A DNA stretch of 12,491 nt from Candidatus Didemnitutus sp. (GTDB lineage: Bacteria > Verrucomicrobiota > Verrucomicrobiia > Opitutales > Opitutaceae), in NCBI GenBank assembly GCA_030682505.1, contig JAUXOH010000380.1, positions 1 to 12,491 of the forward strand, given 5' to 3'. The position numbers and the translations under genes are program-made. Shown piece by piece: positions 1 through 5,681 of this stretch; the stretch's first letter is position 1; each line of letters opens with the position of its first letter. Under the pieces are notes generated by a model that was given only the letters and a program-made list of their open reading frames with translations, was not told the origin of the DNA and did no database searches.

Positions 1-115
1 AGTCTGAGTAGCCATCCACGCAGAATGGGACCTGCTCGCTCCGGCCAAACTCAAAATGCGTCACACCCTCCGCGGTCGCCAATCCACTGAATCGTTCTAT
101 GTTACAGAACTTCAT
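1..115 (-). CDS. Possible 5' end of an unknown gene running off the left edge
   Basis: On the minus strand an ATG at 115-113 opens a frame of 38 codons that has no stop before the window edge. The peptide begins MKFCNIERFSGLATAEGV and I do not recognise it. There is no Shine-Dalgarno sequence, but few genes in this window have one. A bulged hairpin (132-170) lies just upstream. It is too short to judge coding potential, so this is only a candidate; it may equally be non-coding. Confidence 0.2.
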   Translation of the reverse strand, partial: MKFCNIERFSGLATAEGVTHFEFGRSEQVPFCVDGYSD

Positions 116-131
116 TAACCGTTATTCCGGA

Positions 132-170
132 CAGCCGTGAACCCGAATCATAACTTGAGTGTTACGGCTG
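132..170. repeat. Bulged inverted repeat (hairpin)
   Basis: CAGCCGT at 132-138 pairs perfectly with ACGGCTG at 164-170. After one bulged base the pairing continues with AAC (140-142) against GTT (161-163). No T-run follows on either strand, so it does not look like a terminator. It sits about 17 nt upstream of the candidate minus-strand frame that starts at 115. Its role is unknown. Confidence 0.3.
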
Positions 171-315
171 AATCTCTCCTTTGAGCGGCCAGTCTCCGGT
201 CCAGATAGTGCAAGATTTTGACTTCCGGCACGTTGTTCCTCCCGCGCCGGGCGCAGGGGAGACTCTTGCCGCGATGGCACGTTTCCTGATTTCGCAACAA
301 TGCGGTCGCACCGCT

Positions 316-330
316 GAAAGTGGTGGAGCA
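316..330 (-). repeat. 15-bp copy of the tRNA-Ala 3' end (att-like)
   Basis: The 15 bases GAAAGTGGTGGAGCA occur here and again at 2092-2106, in the same orientation. The second copy is the last ten bases of the tRNA-Ala gene including its CCA, plus five flanking bases. The sequence to the right of the first copy does not fold into a tRNA body, so it is not a second tRNA. A duplicated tRNA 3' end is what site-specific integration leaves behind, but no integrase gene is visible in the 1.8 kb between the copies. Coincidence is possible. Confidence 0.4.
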
Positions 331-338
331 CTCCCGCG

Positions 339-370
339 TTTAGCACGAACGAGGGGGTGCTAAAGTTTTT
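339..370 (+). terminator. Probable rho-independent terminator
   Basis: TTTAGCAC (339-346) pairs perfectly with GTGCTAAA (357-364) around a 10-nt loop, followed by G and five T (366-370). The base of the stem is A/T-rich, so it is of medium strength. No gene that it would end was identified on the plus strand. A second inverted repeat, AAAGTTT (362-368) with AAACTTT (379-385), overlaps its right arm, so the two hairpins cannot both form fully. Confidence 0.45.
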
Positions 371-515
371 CTGCGAACAAACTTTGGGACTGCTAAACAA
401 AGGATCGCGAAAGGCGCAAACTTAGGCCTCCGTTCCCGTAATACCACCAGCAAACTTCTTCGGGGCATCCAGCCACGCTACCGGCCTGGCGCTTTTACCT
501 CTCATTTGCGAACCG

Positions 516-1844
516 CTATACTGGGGTCGCGGAGGGGTTTCGAGGCCTAATGGCGAGGGGGAATACGACGCGAAAGGTCGTACCCGTTTCCGCGGAGCTG
601 GCAATCTCGATGCTGGCATCGAGCAGCTCGCACAGGCGCTTCACAATGGAGAGACCGATGCCTTCGCCGGGTTGGTGGCGGGAAGGCGCCGCAGCGGACG
701 TGGCATCCCACGGCGCCGGCAGCACCTGCGAGGCTTCGCCCTTGCTGGCGGTGGCCTTGTCGTCCGACTCCTTGGCGCTGGCCGTGGCTTGTTGCAGGCC
801 AGTCACGAGCGGAGTGCCGGGCCCTGATAACATCCCAGGACCGGTATCTTTGACCATGAGCCACCAGGTTTCCTTTTCTTCGCCCCACGTTACGTCGACT
901 CCGCCGCACGGGGTGTATTTGAGGGCATTGCCCACCAGGTTTTTCGCCAGCCGCCGGGTTTTTTCGGCGTCGCCCTCGACTGCCAGACGAGCCGGCCCCT
1001 GCACCCCCAGGAACAGTTGGCGTTCGCTGGCAAAAGGCTGGTGAGCAGCGCAGAGCTCGGTGAGCAGGGCGGCAGCGTCAAAGGCGGCAATCCTCCGGGT
1101 TTCTTGGCCAGCCTGTAACCGTGCCAGTTCCATCAGTTCTTCCAGCATCGTGTTCAGCCCCTGCACCGCGTGCTTCAGGTAGGCTGCCGATTCCACCCGG
1201 TCGGTCTCAGCCATGGCCGGCTTGCCGAGCAGTGTGGCGGCGAGGTTGACGCCGAGGACATCGTTCTTGAGATCGTGGACGGCTTGGTGGAAGAGAGAGG
1301 AGCGGTGCTGCTCGATCTGGTTGACGCTGGCGAGGGCACCGCGAAGGTCACCGACATGACCGGCGGCCTCAGCCTGCTGCATGCGTTCGTATTGGCCGGC
1401 GCTTTCACTGATGGTGTCGTTGACGAGGGCCATGATCTGGCGTTGTGCCTCAGCCAGGGTTTCGGGTTCGATCCCGGGATTTTTCTCCGCGAAGCGGCCC
1501 AGTTCATTATAGAGGCAGAACTGGAGATGGCCGCATTCATTGATGAGTTCCTGCAGCCGGTAGCCCTGCTGCCAGCGGTGCAGGCCGTGCTTCACACCCT
1601 CATCCTTCTTGTTCGCGTCGGCGGTGACGGCGTCCGCCCCGCCCGGGCGCGAGCGCAGGCGAAACTCGAACGCGTCCAGCATCTCGGGGATGTGGTCGAG
1701 GAACTGTCCGAGGGTCAGGGAACGGCCGGTGGTCTGGTCGGGATCGGCCCGGTCCGCCTTGCGCCAAGCCTGCAGGATGGCGTCGCGCCGAGCGGCAAAG
1801 TGATCACATAAGGCGGCGAATTGCTGACTCTTGGAAACGGGCAT
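516..1844 (-). CDS. Sensor histidine kinase with RsbRD-type N-terminal domain
   Basis: This 442-residue protein looks like a soluble two-component sensor kinase: no signal peptide or membrane segment is visible. Residues 1-155 resemble the RsbRD N-terminal sensing domain (HGLHRWQQGYRLQEL around 86-100). A dimerisation/phosphoacceptor helix follows with His190 in the motif HDLKN. The ATPase domain shows an N box (NLVGNALKYT, 302-311), a G1 box (DTGPGM, 333-338) and a G2 box (GEGIGL, 393-398), so it should be catalytically competent. The segment between G1 and G2 is unusually long (about 54 residues, Ala/Ser/Lys-rich). The start is the ATG at 1844 and the stop is TAG. No response regulator gene lies nearby, so it appears to be an orphan; its signal and partner are unknown. 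It lies downstream of the tRNA gene on the same strand but beyond a terminator. Confidence 0.9.
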   Translation of the reverse strand: MPVSKSQQFAALCDHFAARRDAILQAWRKADRADPDQTTGRSLTLGQFLDHIPEMLDAFEFRLRSRPGGADAVTADANKKDEGVKHGLHRWQQGYRLQELINECGHLQFCLYNELGRFAEKNPGIEPETLAEAQRQIMALVNDTISESAGQYERMQQAEAAGHVGDLRGALASVNQIEQHRSSLFHQAVHDLKNDVLGVNLAATLLGKPAMAETDRVESAAYLKHAVQGLNTMLEELMELARLQAGQETRRIAAFDAAALLTELCAAHQPFASERQLFLGVQGPARLAVEGDAEKTRRLAKNLVGNALKYTPCGGVDVTWGEEKETWWLMVKDTGPGMLSGPGTPLVTGLQQATASAKESDDKATASKGEASQVLPAPWDATSAAAPSRHQPGEGIGLSIVKRLCELLDASIEIASSAETGTTFRVVFPLAIRPRNPSATPV

Positions 1845-1952
1845 ATTCCAAGGGTATTGGGCTGACGGGCAATAGCCACCCCTATACCCGCAAGCGGACC
1901 AGGCCGACGGTCGGACTCGTTCGTCAAAATAAGGGACTAATTTCTAACCCCG

Positions 1953-1984
1953 AAAAAATTTAGCAGGGCTTGCAATCAGCCCTG
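1953..1984 (-). terminator. Rho-independent terminator downstream of tRNA-Ala
   Basis: Read on the minus strand, CAGGGCT (1984-1978) pairs perfectly with AGCCCTG (1970-1964) around a 7-nt loop, and is followed after CTAAA by six T (1958-1953). It lies 112 nt beyond the tRNA 3' end and about 110 nt before the kinase start. It probably ends the tRNA transcript and insulates the kinase gene. The short gap between stem and T-run makes it less than ideal. Confidence 0.6.
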
Positions 1985-2096
1985 TGGTTTAGCAGCCGAC
2001 AGGCGAAAGAGGCCAATGGTCGAATCTTCGACCGCATTACTCTCTGTCATTCGGTCACCTGCCGAACCTCGTCTAACTTCTGTTCGATACGGAAAG

Positions 2097-2172
2097 TGGT
2101 GGAGCAGATCGGGATCAAACCGACGACCTCGTCATTGCGAACGACGCGCTCTATCAACTGAGCTACTGCCCC
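2097..2172 (-). tRNA. tRNA-Ala (anticodon CGC)
   Basis: The 76-nt gene folds into a full cloverleaf with encoded CCA (2099-2097) and discriminator A (2100). The acceptor stem GGGGCAG/CTGCTCC contains a G3-U70 wobble pair, the main alanine identity signal. The D arm is GCTC-AGTTGATA-GAGC; the anticodon loop TTCGCAA gives anticodon CGC, reading GCG; the T arm is GTCGG-TTTGATC-CCGAT. Two usually invariant bases are changed together: G19 is A and C56 is T, which keeps the elbow 19-56 pair as A-U. A weak promoter may lie upstream (TTTACT at 2215-2210, AACAAT at 2190-2185, spacing 19), with an A/T-rich stretch beyond it. The 3' end is duplicated at 316-330. Confidence 0.93.
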
Positions 2173-2357
2173 GTCAGGAAGCGCATTGTTTGAGGGTGCG
2201 TTTCACCGGAGTAAAACAAAATTTTCCACGAACTCCCGCGCCCGATGCCGGTCAAGAATGACACGCTTCGGTGGATTGGCCCTGAATTTGCTGTTGCACC
2301 AAGGGCCGACAACCGAAAAACAGACCCTCCGACACCCACCATTTACCGAATCTAATC

Positions 2358-2738
2358 ATGAAGAAGACCAAGAAAGCCGCCGCGGCCCCCAAAGCCGCCC
2401 CAACGAAGAAGGCCCCCGCCACCAAGAAGAAGGCCGCGTCAACCGCACCCGTGCGCAAGAAGCGGGCTGCCCAGACCGAATCCCCGGCGACGATCATTTC
2501 GTCCCGCGCCAACATCGGCTTCGGCAACCACCTCTACCTGCGCGGTGAAGGCCCGGGCCTGAGCTGGGATCACGGTGTCGCGATGGATTGCATCGCGGCT
2601 GACTCGTGGGTCGCGACCCTCAAGGGCGCCACGTTGCCGGTGGTGTTCAAGGTGCTGATCGACGACAAGACTTGGTGCAAGGGCAACGATTACGTCGTGG
2701 AACCCGGCCAGAGCGTCTCCGTCACCCCGATCTTCTGA
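2358..2738 (+). CDS. Small protein: H1-like Lys/Ala tail plus carbohydrate-module-like domain
   Basis: The 126-residue product has two parts. Residues 1-42 are almost only Lys, Ala, Pro, Thr and Arg with repeated KKA-type units, like the tail of histone H1 or bacterial H1-like proteins; this should be disordered and strongly basic. Residues 44-126 look like a compact beta-rich domain (NHLYLRGEGPGLSWD near 56-70, then FKVLIDDKTW and NDYVVEPGQ). That pattern resembles starch-binding CBM20/CBM48-like Ig folds, which have a similar conserved Trp and a W-x-x-G-N-x-x-V ending. There is no signal peptide. The ATG at 2358 is the only sensible start, and no Shine-Dalgarno sequence is visible. Its function is unknown; nucleic-acid or glycan binding in the cytoplasm is a guess. 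It is convergent with the acyltransferase gene. Confidence 0.8.
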   Translation: MKKTKKAAAAPKAAPTKKAPATKKKAASTAPVRKKRAAQTESPATIISSRANIGFGNHLYLRGEGPGLSWDHGVAMDCIAADSWVATLKGATLPVVFKVLIDDKTWCKGNDYVVEPGQSVSVTPIF

Positions 2739-2741
2739 TCA

Positions 2742-2774
2742 CGCGGGGCGGGGCGTTAACGTCGCGCCCCCGCG
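2742..2774 (+). terminator. GC-rich hairpin after the H1-like gene
   Basis: CGCGGGG (2742-2748) pairs with CCCCGCG (2768-2774) just after the stop codon. Only a short weak T-run (CTCTT) follows. Position suggests a transcription terminator, but without a good U-tract it may act only as a stabilising 3' hairpin. Confidence 0.35.
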
Positions 2775-2815
2775 GCTCTTCGAATCCGACGGACTGCCGC
2801 AAGAACTCGTCCGTT

Positions 2816-2832
2816 CCGGATCAAAGATCCGG
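2816..2832 (-). terminator. Hairpin spanning the acyltransferase stop codon
   Basis: CCGGATC (2816-2822) and GATCCGG (2826-2832) form a perfect 7-bp stem with a 3-nt loop that contains part of the TGA stop codon of the minus-strand gene. No T-run follows on the minus strand. It may end or stabilise the transcripts of the convergent genes, but the evidence is only the symmetry and the position. Confidence 0.3.
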
Positions 2833-3558
2833 ATTAATTGCCATCAGCGCTGCACGCACGTCGGCAGCGCTGATTTTTTCTCCGTTCGAGTTTACCGGCG
2901 GCAGAATCGTGCAGCGCATGATCACGCGCGAGAAGGGCAACGGCACGTAGAACCGGTCCCAACTCTTGAGCTGCCGCGCACGGGTGAATTCCGCACCCAG
3001 CAAAATCATCGGGGCCTGGTTGCGCCGCGTGACCACGAGCACGCCGGGCTCGACCACATACAACGGTCCGCGCGGGCCGTCGGGCGTGATGCCGATGTCA
3101 TGTCCCTCGCGCAGGCGCTCGATCAGGAGCTTCGCGGCCTCGCGGCCGAGCGTGTTGCTGGAGCCGCGCACCGGGTGGATGCCGATCATGCGGTAGAACG
3201 CCGCCAGCCACGCGCCGTCCTTGCTCGCACTGACCAGACCGTAGACGCGCCGCTGCGTGCGGTAGCGTCGGAAAATCTCCGCGGAGAGAAAGAGTCGATT
3301 GTGCCAGAGCACAATCGCCGCGGGCACGTCCGACTTGGTCAGCCGGTCGAGGGTGGTCGGATCCGCCTCAAACCGCAACGTTCGCACCCACACGCGCAGC
3401 AGGGTGGCCACGCACCACAATGCCGCCCGGCGCCAGCCGTGCACTTCGTTGATCAAATCTGTGTCTTGCGGTTGCAGAACCCCATTTGGCCCGAGCCCGC
3501 GGTCCGCGCCAAGATAATCTTGAGCCCGCCCGCGGGGCCCGCGACGCTGCGATTCCAT
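2821..3558 (-). CDS. DUF374 / lysophospholipid-acyltransferase-like protein
   Basis: Up to 245 residues. The protein matches what I know of the DUF374 branch of the LPLAT acyltransferase superfamily, thought to transfer acyl groups to lipid A-like or other glycolipid acceptors at the inner membrane. Visible motifs: LWHNRL (84-89, catalytic-type His86), SASKDG (110-115), RGSSNTLG (131-138) and TPDGPRGP (158-165). A hydrophobic helix near 45-58 may anchor it. The start is uncertain. The ATG at 3558 interlocks with an opposing ATG at 3557, and residues 1-34 look unlike a domain and have poor codon bias. A TTG at 3456 or a GTG at 3444, just before the conserved part, are good alternatives. It is divergent from the unknown gene at 3602. 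The acyl donor and acceptor cannot be told from sequence. Confidence 0.85.
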   Translation of the reverse strand: MESQRRGPRGRAQDYLGADRGLGPNGVLQPQDTDLINEVHGWRRAALWCVATLLRVWVRTLRFEADPTTLDRLTKSDVPAAIVLWHNRLFLSAEIFRRYRTQRRVYGLVSASKDGAWLAAFYRMIGIHPVRGSSNTLGREAAKLLIERLREGHDIGITPDGPRGPLYVVEPGVLVVTRRNQAPMILLGAEFTRARQLKSWDRFYVPLPFSRVIMRCTILPPVNSNGEKISAADVRAALMAINPDL

Positions 3559-3601
3559 GCGCCTGCCGCCGTGTCCCTTTCTGCCCGCGCCTCCTCCGGC
3601 A

Positions 3602-4111
3602 ATGACGGCGGCCTCGTTGTCGGCGCACGGGACGGATCGCGGGCCGCGATTCTACCTCTGCGCACTGACCTACGGGCATTCCCTCTGGCAACGCGGCCTC
3701 GCGGCGCGCGCCACGCTCTGCCTCGACCGCGCCCTCGGCGCGGACCTGCGGGGCGACGAGCCGGTGCTGCACGCGCATCCCCTGCCCTACGCCGCGATGG
3801 CGTGGTTTCTCCGCCACACGCCACCGGAGGTCTTCATCGGCAACCCTCGCATTCATTTCCAACATCTCGCCGACCGCATGAACGAACCGCGCCGCGAGCA
3901 GCGACGTTGGCGCGCGTGGGCGTGCTGGGCGATCGCGCGCGCCCTGCGCCCCGAGTGGCCGGCGGATCCCAAACATGAGGTGGTCGAACCAACGCCCGAG
4001 ACCATCGCCAACCGCCTCGAGCGACACGGCCTCGCCGGCGAAACCGCGATTTGGCGGGCGGCGTTGTCCCCCCTTCCGGCCGCGTCGCCCCTTTCCTCCC
4101 CTCTCTCATGA
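3602..4111 (+). CDS. Conserved-looking protein of unknown function
   Basis: The 169-residue product is not assigned to a family. It is Arg/Ala/Trp-rich, with segments that look structured: FYLCALTYGHSLWQRGLAAR near 17-36, HPLPYAAMAW near 59-68, FIGNPRIHFQHLADRMN near 78-94, and RRWRAWACWAIARAL. No signal peptide or membrane helix is evident. I chose the ATG at 3602; an in-frame ATG at 3557 would add a Pro-rich stretch that looks non-coding and would overlap the opposing start codon. The stop overlaps the next gene's start in ATGA (4108-4111), so the two are translated as a pair. I recall similar proteins in Opitutaceae, but this is memory only. The context suggests a shared role with the dehydrogenase-like protein. 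Confidence 0.75.
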   Translation: MTAASLSAHGTDRGPRFYLCALTYGHSLWQRGLAARATLCLDRALGADLRGDEPVLHAHPLPYAAMAWFLRHTPPEVFIGNPRIHFQHLADRMNEPRREQRRWRAWACWAIARALRPEWPADPKHEVVEPTPETIANRLERHGLAGETAIWRAALSPLPAASPLSSPLS

Positions 4112-5091
4112 ATGGCATCATCATCGCCGATCTCACGCACCTCAACGTGGTCTACCCCCCCGCGACGTTGGCGCGCCTGCAACAAACCGTGACCTTGGTC
4201 GCGCCTCCCCAGACGGCCAAGGCCATCCGCCAGAACCTGCATCTCCTGCGCGACGTCGAGGTGATCTTCAGCGGCTGGGGTGGTCCGGTGCTCGATGCCG
4301 AATTGCTCCAGCACGCACCGAAGCTCCGCGCGGTGCTCTACGCCGCGGGCACGGTCAAGGGCATCGTCACCGACGAATTCTGGTCGCGCGGGATCGCGCT
4401 CAGCGCGGCGCCCGCCGCCAACGCCATCCCGGTCGCGGAATTCACGCTCTCGCAGATCCTCTTCGGCCTGAAACTCGGCTGGCAGCACAATCAACTCTGC
4501 AAGCGCGGCGATTTCACGCAGCTGGTCGTGCCGGGCGGCTTGGGCAGCACCGTCGGCCTGATCTCGATGGGCCACATCGCCAAACTCGTCCGCCGCCTGC
4601 TGGCGGCCCACGAGGTGAAGGTCATCACGTGCGACCCGTTTCTCACCGCCGCAGAAGCCGTCGCCCTCGACATTGAGCGTGTCGCCCTGCCGGAGTTGTT
4701 CGAACGCTCCGCCGTCGTCTCGCTGCACACTCCGGAATTGCCGGAAACCAACGGGATGATTCGCCGCGAGCATTTCGAGCGCCTGCCCCGGCATGCGACC
4801 TTCATCAACACCGCGCGCAGTGCCGTCGTCTGCCACGACGACCTGATCGCCGTCTGGCAGCAGCGCCCGGACCTTTGGGCCGTGCTCGATGTCACGGAAT
4901 GCGCGACGCCCGGGCAGAGGAAGGCATTGCAGGACTTGGAAAACATCACGCTGACACCGCACATCGCGGGTTCACGGGATGGCGAATGCCGGCGCATGGG
5001 CGACTTGATGGCCGACGAGTTGGAGCGCCTCGTTGCCGGCCGGCCGCTGCAACATGCCGTCACGCGTGCGCAGATGCAGATGATCGCCTGA
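4108..5091 (+). CDS. D-2-hydroxyacid-dehydrogenase-like protein (divergent active site)
   Basis: The 327-residue protein has the length and domain order of NAD-dependent D-2-hydroxyacid dehydrogenases (substrate domain, Rossmann domain from about 105 to 285, return to the substrate domain). Conserved features present: the dinucleotide-binding acid Asp176 in CDPF, substrate-binding Arg237 in NTARS, and His285 in TPHIAG. Features lost: the usual GxGxxG is S153-M-G-H-I-A158, NTARG has become NTARS, and the catalytic Glu expected five residues after Asp261 (as in DVxxxEP) is Ala266, within DVTECATPG. It may be inactive, have a shifted mechanism using Glu264, or act as a sensor. The ATG at 4108 overlaps the upstream stop (ATGA); a longer in-frame start at 4051 is unlikely. 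The substrate is unknown. Confidence 0.85.
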   Translation: MNGIIIADLTHLNVVYPPATLARLQQTVTLVAPPQTAKAIRQNLHLLRDVEVIFSGWGGPVLDAELLQHAPKLRAVLYAAGTVKGIVTDEFWSRGIALSAAPAANAIPVAEFTLSQILFGLKLGWQHNQLCKRGDFTQLVVPGGLGSTVGLISMGHIAKLVRRLLAAHEVKVITCDPFLTAAEAVALDIERVALPELFERSAVVSLHTPELPETNGMIRREHFERLPRHATFINTARSAVVCHDDLIAVWQQRPDLWAVLDVTECATPGQRKALQDLENITLTPHIAGSRDGECRRMGDLMADELERLVAGRPLQHAVTRAQMQMIA

Positions 5092-5141
5092 AGCGAACCA
5101 GAGCGCCCGCCTCGCCATCGCACCGCCCGGCGGCGGCCGCC

Positions 5142-5177
5142 AAAAAAAAGGCCGCCTCAAAAACACGTTGAGGCGGC
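5142..5177 (-). terminator. Strong rho-independent terminator of the ferredoxin gene
   Basis: On the minus strand GCCGCCTCAA (5177-5168) and TTGAGGCGGC (5160-5151) form a perfect 10-bp stem around a 7-nt loop, followed by C and eight T (5149-5142). It lies 39 nt past the ferredoxin stop codon. On the plus strand no T-run follows, so it should not efficiently end the dehydrogenase transcript. Confidence 0.9.
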
Positions 5178-5216
5178 TACCTAGCCAAACACACAAACAA
5201 TTGATGCAGACGACGC

Positions 5217-5450
5217 TTACATCCCGTCGTCACCGATGGAGGCCGTCGCGCAACTGTCGATCGCTTCCTTGCACTGGGCAATGCCTTCGTCGTTCTCCGG
5301 CTGACGGGAGACAAAAGAGGTGCCGGTTTCCTCGTTGCGCGAGAAAAAGTCCGGGGCAATGACACGACACTGGTCGCAGTCGATGCAGCTGGAGTCGACG
5401 TAGAATCGACCTGCGACGTTGTATTCGAGACGGTCTGAGAGCGTGGCCAT
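5217..5450 (-). CDS. Single-cluster ferredoxin
   Basis: This 77-residue acidic protein is a small cytoplasmic electron carrier. Cys22, Cys25 and Cys28 form CxxCxxC and Cys67 is the remote fourth ligand, giving one [4Fe-4S] (or [3Fe-4S]) cluster. An additional Cys60 lies seven residues before Cys67, as in other monocluster ferredoxins. The Pro that usually follows the last ligand is Ala68. I chose the ATG at 5450 because the ferredoxin fold begins there; an in-frame ATG at 5510 would add 20 residues with no resemblance. There is no Shine-Dalgarno sequence. The gene is divergent from nuoA across 231 bp and is monocistronic, with its own strong terminator. Its redox partner is unknown; complex I is a candidate from context only. 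Confidence 0.9.
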   Translation of the reverse strand: MATLSDRLEYNVAGRFYVDSSCIDCDQCRVIAPDFFSRNEETGTSFVSRQPENDEGIAQCKEAIDSCATASIGDDGM

Positions 5451-5561
5451 GGTAGAAAGGTTGGGTGGAAGCCCGCAACATAGCCGACCTGCTCCCCGGG
5501 CTCTCTCCACTTCTTGACGAGGAGAGCGCGTTTCTTGGCCGGAAATCGAGGGGGCGCTCCA

Positions 5562-5579
5562 AAATCAGCCTGCTGATTT
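5562..5579. promoter_or_regulatory. Perfect palindrome between ferredoxin and nuoA
   Basis: AAATCAG and CTGATTT are separated by four bases in the 231-bp divergent intergenic region, about 110 bp upstream of each start codon. It could be an operator shared by the two transcripts or a hairpin. I could not find a convincing sigma-70 promoter for either gene, so the role is open. Confidence 0.3.
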
Positions 5580-5681
5580 ACGGGCCAACGCAACCAATGA
5601 GCAGCTTCTGACAATAGACGGGACAGCTTCGGCGTTGAATAGGGATTGGCAGACCTAAAGGCTACCGATACCTAATCTCAA

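Larger units (their letters stand above)
1..515. other. Left-edge region without a confident gene
   Basis: I recognise no gene here. The reading frames present in both directions do not resemble any family I know and lack the strong G/C third-position bias of the nuo genes. What can be seen: a possible partial minus-strand frame at the left edge (1-115), a bulged hairpin at 132-170, a 15-bp copy of the tRNA-Ala 3' end at 316-330, and a plus-strand terminator-like hairpin at 339-370. A 27-codon minus-strand frame (422-505) follows the kinase stop codon and has no supporting evidence. The region could be a decayed or mobile remnant. Confidence 0.5.

Noticed and set aside
122..400. Minus-strand frame of 92 residues
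   Set aside because: No recognisable domain, no ribosome site, weak codon bias; it also runs through the hairpins and the tRNA-end repeat.
422..505. 27-codon minus-strand frame after the kinase stop
   Set aside because: Too short to judge, no ribosome site, and no resemblance to a known small protein.
422..550. 9-bp inverted repeat TTAGGCCTC / GAGGCCTAA around the kinase 3' end
   Set aside because: The core AGGCCT is itself a palindrome, so few bases are independent; no target duplication or transposase is seen.
1170..1811. 213-residue plus-strand open frame
   Set aside because: It is antisense to the histidine kinase, which has all kinase motifs.
2016..2261. Plus-strand frame of 81 residues over the tRNA
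   Set aside because: It crosses the tRNA gene antisense and resembles no protein.
2278..2307. GGCCCT / AGGGCC inverted repeat upstream of the H1-like gene
   Set aside because: Only 6 bp with an 18-nt loop; expected by chance in GC-rich DNA.
3853..4962. 369-residue minus-strand open frame
   Set aside because: It lies antisense to the dehydrogenase-like gene and the unknown gene, and its Arg/Asp/Gly-rich sequence is typical of a shadow frame.
5600..5681. Possible sigma-70 promoter of nuoA (TTGGCA with a weak -10)
   Set aside because: The -35 is fair but no acceptable -10 hexamer lies at proper spacing, and the start would fall almost on the ATG.
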